64,000 nucleotides of DNA from the NCBI RefSeq assembly GCF_001641635.1, contig NZ_LUUB01000114.1:1-64000 (forward strand), given 5' to 3'. This DNA comes from Bradyrhizobium centrolobii (GTDB taxonomy: Bacteria; Pseudomonadota; Alphaproteobacteria; Rhizobiales; Xanthobacteraceae). How positions within the stretch are numbered: the stretch's first letter is position 1; each line of letters begins with the position of its first letter. Under the pieces are notes generated by a model. It was not told where the DNA came from. It did not search any database and was given only the letters and a program-made list of their open reading frames with translations. Position numbers and translations under genes: made by a program. This document shows positions 26,271 to 35,311 of this stretch, one piece after another.

Positions 26271-26291
26271 GGTGTGGGGAAAGGCGGTAGC
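26271..26291. repeat. Direct repeat, copy 2
   Basis: Same 21 bases as at 25182, 1089 bp further on. Confidence 0.75.
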
Positions 26292-26809
26292 ACCTGCGGC
26301 TGCTCTAGAGAGGACAGTTTCTGCTGAGCTAGTGCTGACCCCGACCTAGATTAAGTCGGAATATCAGGAACAGCCACTTGTCGAACCGCAATCGCACTTC
26401 ACGCAACGCCGTTCCCTTCGTGCTCTGTCTTCCATTTCCTGCTGGACACCACGGGCGCCGCGTAGGGGATCCACTTTGCCCCGATCAGGGGACGTACTTG
26501 TGGGGGACGTACTTTGCCCGCCGCTGCACCGGGCCTGAACAAAATGGACACGGAAATAGGCTGGATGGACAGGTGCGGCACCGGGCATAACGTGTCCCTT
26601 GTCGCATCTCTAAGTCGTTGCAATCGCACATACTGAATGTGGGGCTCATTGATCGCATCGACGTGCGTGCGTCGGCCGATGAATGTCACGTGAAGGCGGC
26701 GCGAGTCATCGGATGGATTTTGCCGACCGGCAGGCCCGGCCTGAAATTTTTGAGGCTCACTACGCAGGAACAGGCGCCAAAGATTCCTGTTGGTTTGTGA
26801 GGGTAACGA

Positions 26810-27151
26810 ATGGAACGGTTGCAGGCGCTGCCAAAGATGAAAAGGCACCTCTTGTTGTTGTGCGGTGCACTTGCTGGGATAACAATCCTACATGTCACCG
26901 CATTTGCGGTGGCTGCCGCGTCAAACTCTACCAGCGCCGCCCCTGCTGCGAATTCTGCACCACACAAAACAAACGGACAAAGCGCGAGGACTATTGAGGA
27001 GGCGTGCGAAGACGAATGGAGAGCCGATAAGGAAGCGATGATGAAACGCGGTATGACTGGGGATCGTTATGTCGAACAGTGTAGTGTGAAAGATGACGTA
27101 CCGACCATTGCTGTTCCGTCACCTGCACCCAATGGGTCCCCTGATCGCTAG
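26810..27151 (+). CDS. Small secreted hypothetical protein
   Basis: 113 residues; with the alternative start at 26837 it begins MKRHLLLLCGALAGITILHV, a signal peptide or membrane anchor. After an Ala/Ser-rich linker comes RTIEEACEDEWRADKEAMMK, RGMTGDRYVEQCS, with two cysteines about 25 residues apart. Short Tyr/Trp-containing Cys pairs of this kind are common in small periplasmic proteins of Bradyrhizobium (recollection). GAGGG precedes 26810. Function unknown. Confidence 0.6.
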   Translation: MERLQALPKMKRHLLLLCGALAGITILHVTAFAVAAASNSTSAAPAANSAPHKTNGQSARTIEEACEDEWRADKEAMMKRGMTGDRYVEQCSVKDDVPTIAVPSPAPNGSPDR

Positions 27152-27390
27152 AGAACGGTAGCCGTTCCCGCCGTGGCCATTACACCTGCTGGTCTTGATT
27201 GACTCTCGGGGGAACTCTTGCGCCACGTCAGCCGACGCTTTGCGCGCGCCATTTGGAACCAGGGATCAACTCTGAGCGAGCCCTGCTTCGAGCCGCCATT
27301 TACGGCACCCTTCGCGTTATTAATACACGCGATGCAGTGAACGAAAGCTGGAAAGCGCGACAGGATTTCATCCTGAATACCGCCACTGGT

Positions 27391-28146
27391 ATGCCCATGG
27401 TCGAGCATGTCCCGATTGATCTCCGACGCCGCGCGCTATTGGGCGCTGCAGGAGCGCTGATTGTCCAAGGGGTCCTTCTGCCGACGACCGCATCGGGTCA
27501 GACGACCTTCGCTCCCAAGATAAAAATCGGAGTTATCGGCGCAGGCCACATCGGCGGCACGATCGGTGGCCTCTGGACCAAGGCCGGCCATGCCGTCTTT
27601 TTTTCATCGCGCCATCCGGAGGAATTGCAGGACCTCGTTGCACACCTTGGCCCCCTTGCACAGGCTGGCACCGTCGATCAGGCGATTGCGTTTGGTGACG
27701 TTGTCTTCATCGCCGTGCCTTACGGCGCAGTGCCGCAGATCGGCAGAGACTATAGCAAATCGTTGGCTGGGAAGATTGTGCTCGACGCCAATAATGCCGT
27801 GGCCAGTCGCGACGGCGCCATCGCCGAGGAGGTCGAGCGCAATGGCATCGGAGTGACTTCGCAGAAGTATCTGCCCGGCGCGCGGCTGGTGCGCGTCTTC
27901 AACACGCTCTCCTACATGATCTTCGAACGCGAAGCGAACCGTCCTGCCCCGAGGCTTGCGGTCCCGATTGCCGGCGATGATCACCAAGCAGTCGCGGTCG
28001 CGGCGCGACTGGTGCGTGATGCCGGCTTTGATCCCGTGGAGGTCGGAAAACTGACCGATGCGAGCCGCTTTCAGCGCGGCGCCCCGGGATACGGCCAGAA
28101 CGTGAGCGCGGCGGAGCTCAGGCAGAAGTTGTCACTGGCACCATGA
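27391..28146 (+). CDS. Tat-exported NADP/F420 reductase-like protein
   Basis: A 251-residue protein. The N-terminus carries a twin-arginine signal (VPIDLRRRALLGAAGALIVQ, ending in TASGQ). The rest is a Rossmann domain of the F420-dependent NADP reductase/COG2085 type: the nucleotide loop is KIGVIGAGHIGGTIGGLW, then FSSRHPEEL, and VFIAVPYGAVPQIG. The C-terminal half contains RVFNTLSYMIFEREANR and VPIAGDDHQAVAVAARLV. Export of a nucleotide-dependent enzyme in folded form explains the Tat signal. The start at 27391 is set by the signal; the ORF reaches back to 27199. Its stop overlaps the next gene (ATGA at 28143). Confidence 0.8.
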   Translation: MPMVEHVPIDLRRRALLGAAGALIVQGVLLPTTASGQTTFAPKIKIGVIGAGHIGGTIGGLWTKAGHAVFFSSRHPEELQDLVAHLGPLAQAGTVDQAIAFGDVVFIAVPYGAVPQIGRDYSKSLAGKIVLDANNAVASRDGAIAEEVERNGIGVTSQKYLPGARLVRVFNTLSYMIFEREANRPAPRLAVPIAGDDHQAVAVAARLVRDAGFDPVEVGKLTDASRFQRGAPGYGQNVSAAELRQKLSLAP

Positions 28147-29453
28147 TGGCTCCCGCGGCAGCTCTTGGGGGCTGGTTGCAGCGCACGGTGCCCGGTACCG
28201 CGCAGGAACGGGGGGCAGCGCTCTGGTCGTTCGCGTACTTCTTCACCCTGCTCGCCGGTTATTATGTGCTGCGTCCGTTGCGCGATCAGATGGGTATTGC
28301 GGGCGGCACCAAAAGCCTGCCCTGGCTGTTCACGGCTACGTTTGCCAGCCTCCTCGTCGCTCAGCCGATCTACGGCGCGCTGGTCGCGAGGCTGCCGCGG
28401 GTCAGGTTTATTCCCATTGTCTACCACTTCTTCGTCGCCAACTTGGTTCTGTTTTGGCTGTTGCTGTTTTTTGACATCGAAAGAGTTATCGTGGCGCGCG
28501 TGTTTTTCGTCTGGGTCAGCGTCTTCAACTTGTTCGCAGTCGCGGTGTTCTGGTCGTTCATGGCCGATCTGTTTACGTCAGAGCAGGGCAAGCGGCTGTT
28601 CGGGTTCATAGGCGCCGGAGGAACGGCTGGCGCGCTTCTTGGTCCCGTCATCACAATCTGGTTGTCGGGGCCGCTCGGTCCGGTCAACCTGCTGATCGCG
28701 GCCGCTGTCTTCCTCGAATTAGCTGTGTTCTGCGTGCATCGAATTGAACAGGTGGCGGATCCGCCGACGAAAGCAGGGTCTCGAGCTCAGCGCATTGGTG
28801 GCAGCGCGTTTGCGGGATTGTCCGAATTGATGCGCTCGCCTTATCTGCTGGGCGTGGCCGGCTGGGTCAGCCTGCTCTCGTTCGGCGCGACGATTGCTTA
28901 TTTCGCGCAGGCCAACATCGTTTCGGCGACGTTCCATAGCGCGACAGCGCAAACGCGTTTGTTCGCAGGTATCGATCTCGCGGTGGGCCTGCTGAGCCTG
29001 GCGACACAGGTGTTTGCCACCGCCACATTCCTCAAGCGCTTCGGCACCGGCATCGCGGCCGCAGCCTTGCCCGCTGTTTATGTCGTGGGCTTCGCGGCAC
29101 TGGCGATCGCACCGAGCCTGTTCTTTGTGGTGACGCTCCAGGTCGCGCAACGCTGGATGAACTTCGCAATCGCCAATCCGGCACGCCAGGTGTTCTTCAC
29201 GGTGGTTGGGCGCGGGGAAAAATATAAGACCAAAAACCTGATCGATGTGGTGATCTATCGCGGTTCGGACGCGTTGTATGGCTGGGTCTACGACAGCCTG
29301 CAGGCGCTGGGGTTGAAGCTTGGCGCCATCGCGCTGTGCGCGCTGCCGGTCGCGGCGGCCTGGCTCTTTCTCTCAACCGCGCTGGGGCGCACGCAGGAGG
29401 GTCTTGCGAAAAAAAGTGATGATCAAGGAGGGCCGGAATGGCAATCCGAATGA
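28143..29453 (+). CDS. NTP/NDP exchange transporter-like membrane protein
   Basis: A 436-residue polytopic membrane protein with about 12 segments. It resembles the ATP/ADP-translocase (Tlc)-like branch annotated as NTP/NDP exchange transporters: FFTLLAGYYVLRPLRDQMGI near the start, FWSFMADLFTSEQGKRLFGF and IGAGGTAGALLGPV in the middle, and RQVFFTVVGRGEKYKTKNLI, DVVIYRGSDALYGW near the end. In bacteria outside obligate parasites the substrate is not established. It is translationally coupled to the reductase-like gene before it and overlaps the aldo/keto reductase after it by 16 bp. Confidence 0.75.
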   Translation: MMAPAAALGGWLQRTVPGTAQERGAALWSFAYFFTLLAGYYVLRPLRDQMGIAGGTKSLPWLFTATFASLLVAQPIYGALVARLPRVRFIPIVYHFFVANLVLFWLLLFFDIERVIVARVFFVWVSVFNLFAVAVFWSFMADLFTSEQGKRLFGFIGAGGTAGALLGPVITIWLSGPLGPVNLLIAAAVFLELAVFCVHRIEQVADPPTKAGSRAQRIGGSAFAGLSELMRSPYLLGVAGWVSLLSFGATIAYFAQANIVSATFHSATAQTRLFAGIDLAVGLLSLATQVFATATFLKRFGTGIAAAALPAVYVVGFAALAIAPSLFFVVTLQVAQRWMNFAIANPARQVFFTVVGRGEKYKTKNLIDVVIYRGSDALYGWVYDSLQALGLKLGAIALCALPVAAAWLFLSTALGRTQEGLAKKSDDQGGPEWQSE

Positions 29454-30346
29454 CTCGGCCAATAACTCGCCGTGACTTTGCCGCACTCGCCGGCGGCTTT
29501 CTGCTATCGGCCAAAGCGGTTGCCAAAACCGAGACTCCGCTTCTCACCCGTCCGATTCCCGGCAGTGGCGAGCGCATTCCCGCTGTTGGCCTTGGCACCG
29601 CCTATGTTTTCGATGAGAATAGCGAAGCGACGCGGAGCAAGGCCGATGCGGTCGTACAGGCTCTGGTCAACAACGGCGGACGGCTAATCGACACCGCATC
29701 AACCTACGGCGATGCCGAAAGCGTGCTCGGCGAGGTCACCGCAACTGCGGGGTTGCGCGAAAAGCTCTTCATCGCAACCAAACTCGAGTCGCCCGACTCC
29801 CTGGAACTCAAGCGGTCACTGACCCGACTGAAAACTGCAAGCGTCGATCTGCTGCAGCTCCACAACGTCAGAAGCAAGCAGCAATCTCTTCAACGCTTCA
29901 GGGACTGGAAGAAGCAAGGCGTGTGCCGCTATGTCGGCATCACCTCGACATTCCACCGCGACTATCCCGTGGTTGAGGCGGTGCTGGAACGAGAGAAGCC
30001 TGATTTCGTCCAGATCGACTATTCACTCGATAACCGCGCGGCTGAGAAAATCATCCTGCCACTGGCATCCGAAATCAGAGCCGGCGTGCTGACCGCGTTG
30101 CCTTACGGCAATGGCAGATTATTTCGGGCAGTCCACGGCAAGGAATTGCCAGACTGGGCACGCGTTTTCGCGAACTCCTGGGGACAGTTTTTCCTGAAAT
30201 ATTTGCTTGGCGACCCGCGTGTGACCGCGGTGATCCCGGGAACCGGCGATCCGGGCCACATGGCGGATAATGCCGGCGCGATGCGCGGCCCATTGCCTGA
30301 TCCTGATCAACGCCGTCGAATGGTCGAGTTCGTGGAAGCGCTTTGA
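29438..30346 (+). CDS. Tat-exported aldo/keto reductase
   Basis: A 302-residue (beta/alpha)8 oxidoreductase. The Tat signal is MTRPITRRDFAALAGGFLLS, ending AVA. The catalytic tetrad is visible: Asp in LIDTASTYG, Tyr in STYGDAESV, Lys in FIATKLES, and His in LLQLHNVRS. The C-terminal NADP-binding part includes RVTAVIPGTGDP. It overlaps the membrane transporter gene, so the three genes form one operon with a Tat-exported reductase at each end and a transporter between. The substrate is unknown. Confidence 0.88.
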   Translation: MAIRMTRPITRRDFAALAGGFLLSAKAVAKTETPLLTRPIPGSGERIPAVGLGTAYVFDENSEATRSKADAVVQALVNNGGRLIDTASTYGDAESVLGEVTATAGLREKLFIATKLESPDSLELKRSLTRLKTASVDLLQLHNVRSKQQSLQRFRDWKKQGVCRYVGITSTFHRDYPVVEAVLEREKPDFVQIDYSLDNRAAEKIILPLASEIRAGVLTALPYGNGRLFRAVHGKELPDWARVFANSWGQFFLKYLLGDPRVTAVIPGTGDPGHMADNAGAMRGPLPDPDQRRRMVEFVEAL

Positions 30347-30849
30347 TGCGATCGCATAGTCGCCCAGATCCGGTATTCGTTCGGGATTTGGTGCCGCACT
30401 AGTCACCGTGCGCCGTCGTCGAACTTCCGATAGCCGACGCGGCCATGGCTGCCCGCTCCTCTGCTCTACAAGCAGATACTATCTCCGTAGCGGTAATTAA
30501 GGGCACTACGCGACAATGGGGTTGCCCCAAATCGGGCGTCGCAAGCATGGATTCGTTCGATAGTTGGGATAAGGTAGTTTCGGTAATTGCAGAAGGATAA
30601 GAAGAGAGGACGGCGCTGCGAGCTCGTCGGAACAATCTTCGCGCCTCGATCACCACTTTGGAACGCCAGCCGGCCTAAGGGCGTGGGGGACCGGCGCCTG
30701 CGCGGGCTGCTGCCGTCCCTGGGGAGCGTGCCGCTTATGCTAAGTCCCACGACCTAACGGACCGGCTTAACCAAGCCGACAATTGAAGGGCCCGGCTGGA
30801 GTTCGCATTAGACCCATCCGACAGGCGAATACACAAGGAAGCGAGACGG

Positions 30850-30876
30850 AAAAAGACCGCCCGAAGGCGGTCTTTT
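30850..30876 (-). terminator. Rho-independent terminator
   Basis: On the minus strand GACCGCC-TTCG-GGCGGTC is followed by TTTTT. On the plus strand the same stem has a CGAA loop and TTTT. It may act in both directions; the minus strand has the stable UUCG loop. Confidence 0.75.
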
Positions 30877-31055
30877 CAGTTCAATGCACCGGGCCACAAT
30901 AGATCGGGATCAAACGCACTCGGCCCGGAGTAACTACAAGCTAACCATCATCCAACGAGCGCTGCCTCACAAATATAATTGCAGTTTTGAAATGGAAGAG
31001 AGTGCGCTTGCCTTGCATACCTTGAAGCGCCGACCCGCCAGCATGCACGCAGATC

Positions 31056-31077
31056 AACCTGCTCGGGTGAGCAGGTT
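31056..31077 (+). terminator. Hairpin, possible plus-strand terminator
   Basis: AACCTGCTC-GGGT-GAGCAGGTT is a perfect 9-bp stem followed by ACTATTTT. Confidence 0.5.
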
Positions 31078-31091
31078 ACTATTTTGGAGAG

Positions 31092-31125
31092 AAAAAAACG
31101 GCTCCAGTCATCGGACTGGAGCCGT
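31092..31125 (-). terminator. Strong Rho-independent terminator
   Basis: On the minus strand ACGGCTCCAGTC-CGAT-GACTGGAGCCGT (12-bp perfect stem) is followed by TTTTTT. No convincing protein gene ends here, so it may end a small RNA transcribed leftward from about 31.1-31.4 kb. Confidence 0.75.
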
Positions 31126-31382
31126 CACCTTACCAAAGCGTCCTCCGACGTCGGGGGGCTTGTGGGGGGCGGAAGAGCGCGTCATTCTGCGCTGCGTTTG
31201 TCGATCCGGTCGACGTTTTGAACCGATGCTCTCAAGAGCGAAAAAGTCAGACGATTGCGCTGTCATCAATTGACGAGTCAAACACCGGACTATCACTCGT
31301 CATTTTAATCTGCGAGACTTTAACTCCGACACTTCACCAAACAATAGGCTTGCGAAAAACAGGCCCGAAAGGGAGGTTCGCA

Positions 31383-31652
31383 GTGGAGAAGGTACGACGC
31401 TTGCGCGCGATGGGTTCGCTGTGCCGTCAACAGGCCGCGTACAACAGCATGAATAAATGGAAGCTCCTGGCGGAAGCCGAATACTGGGAGCACCTAGCTC
31501 AGCTTGAGCTGTCGGCCTACTTCCAAGAATGCAACGCCACTAGCTCAAACGAGATAGCACCTCCTCGAGCACTCACAGACACGAATGATGTTCTACGGGA
31601 GATTGCGGCCGAAAGAACTGCGACCACGAATGACGCGCAGTGTAGCGCATGA
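31383..31652 (+). CDS. Small conserved hypothetical protein
   Basis: 89 residues, GTG start at 31383 with GGGAGG 7 bases upstream. The sequence MEKVRRLRAMGSLCRQQAAY, KWKLLAEAEYWEHLAQLELS, AYFQECN is helical and amphipathic with Trp-Glu-His in the middle. I recall close relatives in many Bradyrhizobium genomes, all without function. The ORF extends upstream to 31218 but the conserved part starts at the GTG. Confidence 0.7.
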   Translation: MEKVRRLRAMGSLCRQQAAYNSMNKWKLLAEAEYWEHLAQLELSAYFQECNATSSNEIAPPRALTDTNDVLREIAAERTATTNDAQCSA

Positions 31653-32141
31653 GTCGGGCCGCAAGCAGGATCGCTTCGAGGGTGGTCCCGACGAGCCTGG
31701 TCAGACGCGGGCGTGGTTCGGCTTTGGATGTTTCCTAGAGGCCGCAAGCGCCCGCGATAGGCGAGCACCGCTAGCCCAACGATCTATGGTTGGTGCCATA
31801 AACAGCGTCTGAGTGAGCGTCGAAAGAAGCGGATGTCACAAAGTTCGCGACGCAGAGAGGCGCTTTGCCGAGGCAGCTTCGTTGGAACGGGGATATTTCG
31901 CCTTTCACCTAGTCGTGAATTGGGTCCGCTCGCTGCGCGGGTCTACATCAAGACCGGGTTGATCGAGATGGTCTCTCGCACCACGAGCGCCACGGGAGCA
32001 GAGCCGACAGTGCCAGTGCCCGACGGGGCCAGCGCCGACAGTGCCAGCGTCCCAACGGCCAGAGAAAGCGAGCATCAACCTCCGCGCCCCACGCGGCGCA
32101 AGCGCTTGCGCCCGCGAGTGGGCGCGGTTGGTGTCAAAAGT
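31653..32141. other. No gene recognised
   Basis: ORFs here overlap in several frames and match no family I know. Confidence 0.35.
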
Positions 32142-32390
32142 TCATTCATCGGACCGACACTTCTCGTCGCGTTCCCACGCGGCGTACTTCCGCGCCGTCC
32201 AGTCGCGCTCTTCTCGCCACTCCTCCAAGTCGGCTTCCGTCCGCTTGGACGAGAATAACACCCACTCAGCCAAGAGCGCGGTACGCACGCGCTCGAATGT
32301 CGCCGCGGTACCGCAGGCGCATTCGCCGGGACTGATCCAGATAGAAGCCGCAGCACTTCCCTCGCTGGCCGGGCATTAGCGGGCTTCTGA
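32142..32390 (-). pseudogene. Conserved rhizobial hypothetical, decayed (copy 2)
   Basis: The minus strand ends with CGTAATFERVRTALLAEWVL, FSSKRTEADLEEWREERDW and TARKYAAWERDEK, stop at 32142. Upstream, the expected CCGFYxxSxPG part is in another frame, so the copy is frameshifted. It is the same family as 17230-17513, about 75-80% alike over the shared 170 bp by eye. Confidence 0.6.
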
Positions 32391-32763
32391 TTGGATAGCG
32401 ATCAGCCTGAAGGCGAGGACGGGTTCTTTGCAGAGCCTAACAACCATCGCATTCGCTAGTTTGGACACCGCGCCCGTTTTCGTTGAGCTACAGTGCAGCG
32501 TGGCGAAGTGACCATTTTCGGTGATGGGAAAAACCAAAGATGTTTTCCTTCTACACCGCCGTTGACCGAGATCGCCTTGTTTGCGGCCTTTCCCTAGGTG
32601 GTTTTCGTCGCTCACCGTCATATTGCATCCTGTATCCTGCTGTCGTTGTGATCGAAGTCTTCGTGAGCTAGATGGCTAGGGCTAAAGATCGATGGCACCA
32701 TGCCCTGCCCGGAACCAGCGGGTTTGACGGTGCGTTATAGCGTTGGCGTATAAGGGGCTTGTC
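32391..32763. other. No gene recognised
   Basis: An ORF at 32376-32621 (minus) has no family pattern. Probable promoter region for the small membrane protein at 32764. Confidence 0.35.
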
Positions 32764-32961
32764 ATGGACAGGCAGGGGACAGCGTTGGCTTTATTTGCCG
32801 TTGCTCTTGCCGTCGCGATTGTGGTCGCGGCCGTCACGACGCTGGAGCGCGTCAACACGCGCCAGGCCGCGAACGACGCGCCGCCCGGCACGACCGGCCT
32901 CGCTCGGCCGCACCCGCCGCTTGATCGTGCACCGGGCGAGCCGATCCAGAAAGAGCGTTAA
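32764..32961 (+). CDS. Small membrane-anchored hypothetical protein
   Basis: 65 residues: MDRQGTALALFAVALAVAIV is one membrane helix, followed by VAAVTTLERVNTRQAAND and the Pro-rich tail PPGTTGLARPHPPLDRAPGE. AAGGGG lies before the ATG. Similar short proteins with GTTGLARPHPPLDRAP tails occur in Bradyrhizobium (recollection). Function unknown. Confidence 0.6.
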   Translation: MDRQGTALALFAVALAVAIVVAAVTTLERVNTRQAANDAPPGTTGLARPHPPLDRAPGEPIQKER

Positions 32962-33234
32962 CCCATCGCGTGGATGAATCGTAGAGCGCGCAAGCATTGC
33001 GCCTCTCGACGAAAGGTGCGACGTGAATGCCACCGCCACGCGCTCGCCCTGTGGGTTCACATGCCATGAGCGAAAGCATCTCATCGGTATTGTTCGATGC
33101 GCACCGCGCAAGAAGGCAATGCCCTAGCATCAGCGTCATCTCGCGCCCAGCGCCGGGGTTTTTTGCGCTGTTGGCATTCTGCCCCTTCATTTCTTTGTCG
33201 CCCCGCTTGGGTCAGGCCACCGAGGGGACGCGGG

Positions 33235-33396
33235 TTAGATGTCGGTACCTTTGTTTAGGTCACCACGCTCTTCTGCGCCCTGCAATTCCCTCTGCGCTTG
33301 GTTCCAGAACTCATCTTCGCGTCCTTCGGGTTTGCCCGCCTGCTCCCACAGTTCGAACGCGCGTTTCCGTATCTGCTCTTCTGTCGGGTGAGCCAT
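33235..33396 (-). CDS. DUF2934 protein
   Basis: A 53-residue protein, MAHPTEEQIRKRAFELWEQA then GKPEGREDEFWNQAQRELQG. The Ile-Arg-x-Arg-Ala-(Y/F)-x-Leu-Trp-Glu and Gly-x-x-Glu-x-x-W patterns define DUF2934. The start is set by GGGAG 8 bases upstream; the longer ORF to 33489 is not needed. Function unknown; such proteins are common in rhizobia. Confidence 0.85.
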   Translation of the reverse strand: MAHPTEEQIRKRAFELWEQAGKPEGREDEFWNQAQRELQGAEERGDLNKGTDI

Positions 33397-33871
33397 GATG
33401 AATTCTCCCAGAGCGCAGGTCCCGCCTTGGGGAGGACAGAGGGGGCGGGACCGTCGGCCCAATTTTAGTGTTGTGGCCCAAAGAGCCAATTCAGGCTCAA
33501 GTGAGTTGTTCCTTGTTTTCAGCTATGCTGCCCGATGCTCATCCGCCCACGCATCATGATCTCTCGCACATCATCCGACAACTGCCGTGGCAGCGCCTTC
33601 GCTTCATCCCTTGGCGTGCACATCCCGACATCTCGCGCCTCGTCTGTAACGAGAACCAGACAACATCCTTTTCTTCGTATGCGGGTCGGCTCTGGCGCGT
33701 ATTCAGCGGACTATTGGTCGGGACCAAGCAGCGGGTGTTCGCTCTTTAGTTCTACCAAGTAGTAGCAACCTCTTTTCTGAGTGTGACCCACTCAGATATT
33801 GCGCGCTATCCGCCCGAGGACGACTGGTGGTCCGATTCCAACATTCCCATCGCTTCATGGGTCCTAGAGCT
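33397..33871. other. Intergenic, no gene recognised
   Basis: Plus-strand ORFs of 75-93 codons overlap in different frames, with no family pattern. Confidence 0.35.
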
Positions 33872-35311
33872 TTAAGCCGTCGCTATACCGGCAAACAGGT
33901 TCTTCTTGATGATCGCGTGGATGCCCCAATTGCCATCGACCACCTGCGTGACGCCGAAGTCGACTCCGATGGACATGAGCGAAATCGCCTCGTCCTCGGT
34001 CAGTCCCTTGCTGGTCATCAGGAAGCTACGCATTTTGCGAAACGCATCCCTTAGCGCGAGATCGATCGAGGATTTCTTGTAGATGTCCTGTTGCGCCGTA
34101 GGGCCGAGCTCCTCGAGATAATTGGGGAAGCTGAATCCGTGCAGAACCCATTCGTCCAGCGTCTCAAGCAGCGGGTAATTCAGCCCGGCGAGCGAGCCGC
34201 TCAGTGAATTCTGCTTGTGCAGGATAAGCTGGAAGGTCCCGGTCAGCGACATTTCGATGGCGGTGCCGCACAATTCAGAATCGCCTTGCGCGGCGTGCGA
34301 GTCGCCGACTGAGAACAGGCCGCCTGACACTGCGACCGGATAGTACAGGGTCGCGCCCTTGCCAATACGCCAATTATCGATGTTGCCGCCGAAATAGCTC
34401 GGCGGAATAGAATCGACAATGTCGGCTTCTTTTGGCGCCAGGCCCATGACTCCGAAATGCGGTCGGATCGGGATGCGGACGTTTTTGAGGATGTTGTGGT
34501 TCTCCTGCACGATCGAATGGTCGACTGGCACGCCGGGATAGTCGATGATCTTGTGCACGACACCATACGGATCGGTCTGAGGCACCCAGCGGAAGTTATA
34601 GACCGCGCGCGCCCAGTTTTGCTGCCCGCTGGTGTCGATTTCGTAGATCGTGCACACCTCGCGCGGCCTCGGTTCAGTGAGCAGATCATTGTAATGGAAG
34701 CCCCACCAAGCCGCCGCGTTGCTGCCGAATGACTTGCCCGGGTACGCCGGATTGGCGCAAGGCCGGGGCTTTACATCCATGATGCGGACTTCAATGATAT
34801 CGCCCGGCTCGGCGCCGCGAACAAAAACTGGACCGGTCAAGATGTGCACGCCGAAGCCTTCGCCTGCGCCGCGTCCGAGCTGCTTACCGTCGATCGGGCC
34901 GGCGCCACGGCGATTGACGCCTTTCTTATCCTTGGTCCAAAGATAAATGCTCTCAATACCCGGATCGCCTTTGACCATACGTTCGACGTCGTCGCCGGCG
35001 TGGTGCGTCACGGCCTCGATGGTGATGTAATCGCCCGAATCCAGTTCGAGCTGAGGCTTTAGTAGCTTGCTGAAATAGCCCCAATGCACCGTGTCCGAGT
35101 TGGCCGGCAAGTAGTGGTAGGTCGGCTGGCCGGGCTTAGTTTGCGCCGATGCTGGAGCGGCCAGCGTGCCGCTCGCAGCCCACGCGGCCGCGCCACCGCC
35201 CGCGACGAATGCGCTCTTAACGAATGCGCGCCGCTCTTGGTCGAGGTCCTCAAGGAGTTTCTGTCGATGCAACTCAAATTGCGGGCACGCTTGGTCATCG
35301 CCTGCGCACAT
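33872..35311 (-). CDS. Acetamidase/formamidase-family protein, Tat-exported
   Basis: A 479-residue protein. The N-terminal region has a Tat-like signal (DQERRAFVKSAFVAGGGAAA ending in PASAQ). The FmdA/AmdA fold follows: THHAGDDVERMVKGDPGIES near residue 105, GPVFVRGAEPGDIIEVRIMD, HFGVMGLAPKEAD, and the signature GGLFSVGDSHAAQGDSELCG followed by TAIEMSLTG. Family members hydrolyse short amides to acid and ammonia; most are cytoplasmic, so export is notable. The ATG at 35311 has GGAG upstream. It stands alone and may release ammonia from amides in the periplasm (inference). Confidence 0.85.
   Translation of the reverse strand: MCAGDDQACPQFELHRQKLLEDLDQERRAFVKSAFVAGGGAAAWAASGTLAAPASAQTKPGQPTYHYLPANSDTVHWGYFSKLLKPQLELDSGDYITIEAVTHHAGDDVERMVKGDPGIESIYLWTKDKKGVNRRGAGPIDGKQLGRGAGEGFGVHILTGPVFVRGAEPGDIIEVRIMDVKPRPCANPAYPGKSFGSNAAAWWGFHYNDLLTEPRPREVCTIYEIDTSGQQNWARAVYNFRWVPQTDPYGVVHKIIDYPGVPVDHSIVQENHNILKNVRIPIRPHFGVMGLAPKEADIVDSIPPSYFGGNIDNWRIGKGATLYYPVAVSGGLFSVGDSHAAQGDSELCGTAIEMSLTGTFQLILHKQNSLSGSLAGLNYPLLETLDEWVLHGFSFPNYLEELGPTAQQDIYKKSSIDLALRDAFRKMRSFLMTSKGLTEDEAISLMSIGVDFGVTQVVDGNWGIHAIIKKNLFAGIATA

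Larger units (their letters stand above)
25055..26809. other. 1.75 kb without a recognised gene
   Basis: Only short overlapping ORFs without family patterns. It contains two identical 21-base repeats (25182 and 26271), a hairpin GGTAGCG-CTCCCC-CGCTACC at 25198-25217 and a tRNA-Ser-like 3' end at 25560. It is probably degraded integration-site DNA. Confidence 0.45.
30347..31382. other. 1 kb intergenic region with three strong hairpins
   Basis: No ORF looks genuine. The region has hairpins at 30850-30876, 31056-31077 and 31092-31125 (listed separately). A small RNA gene on the minus strand ending at 31092 is possible. Confidence 0.4.
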
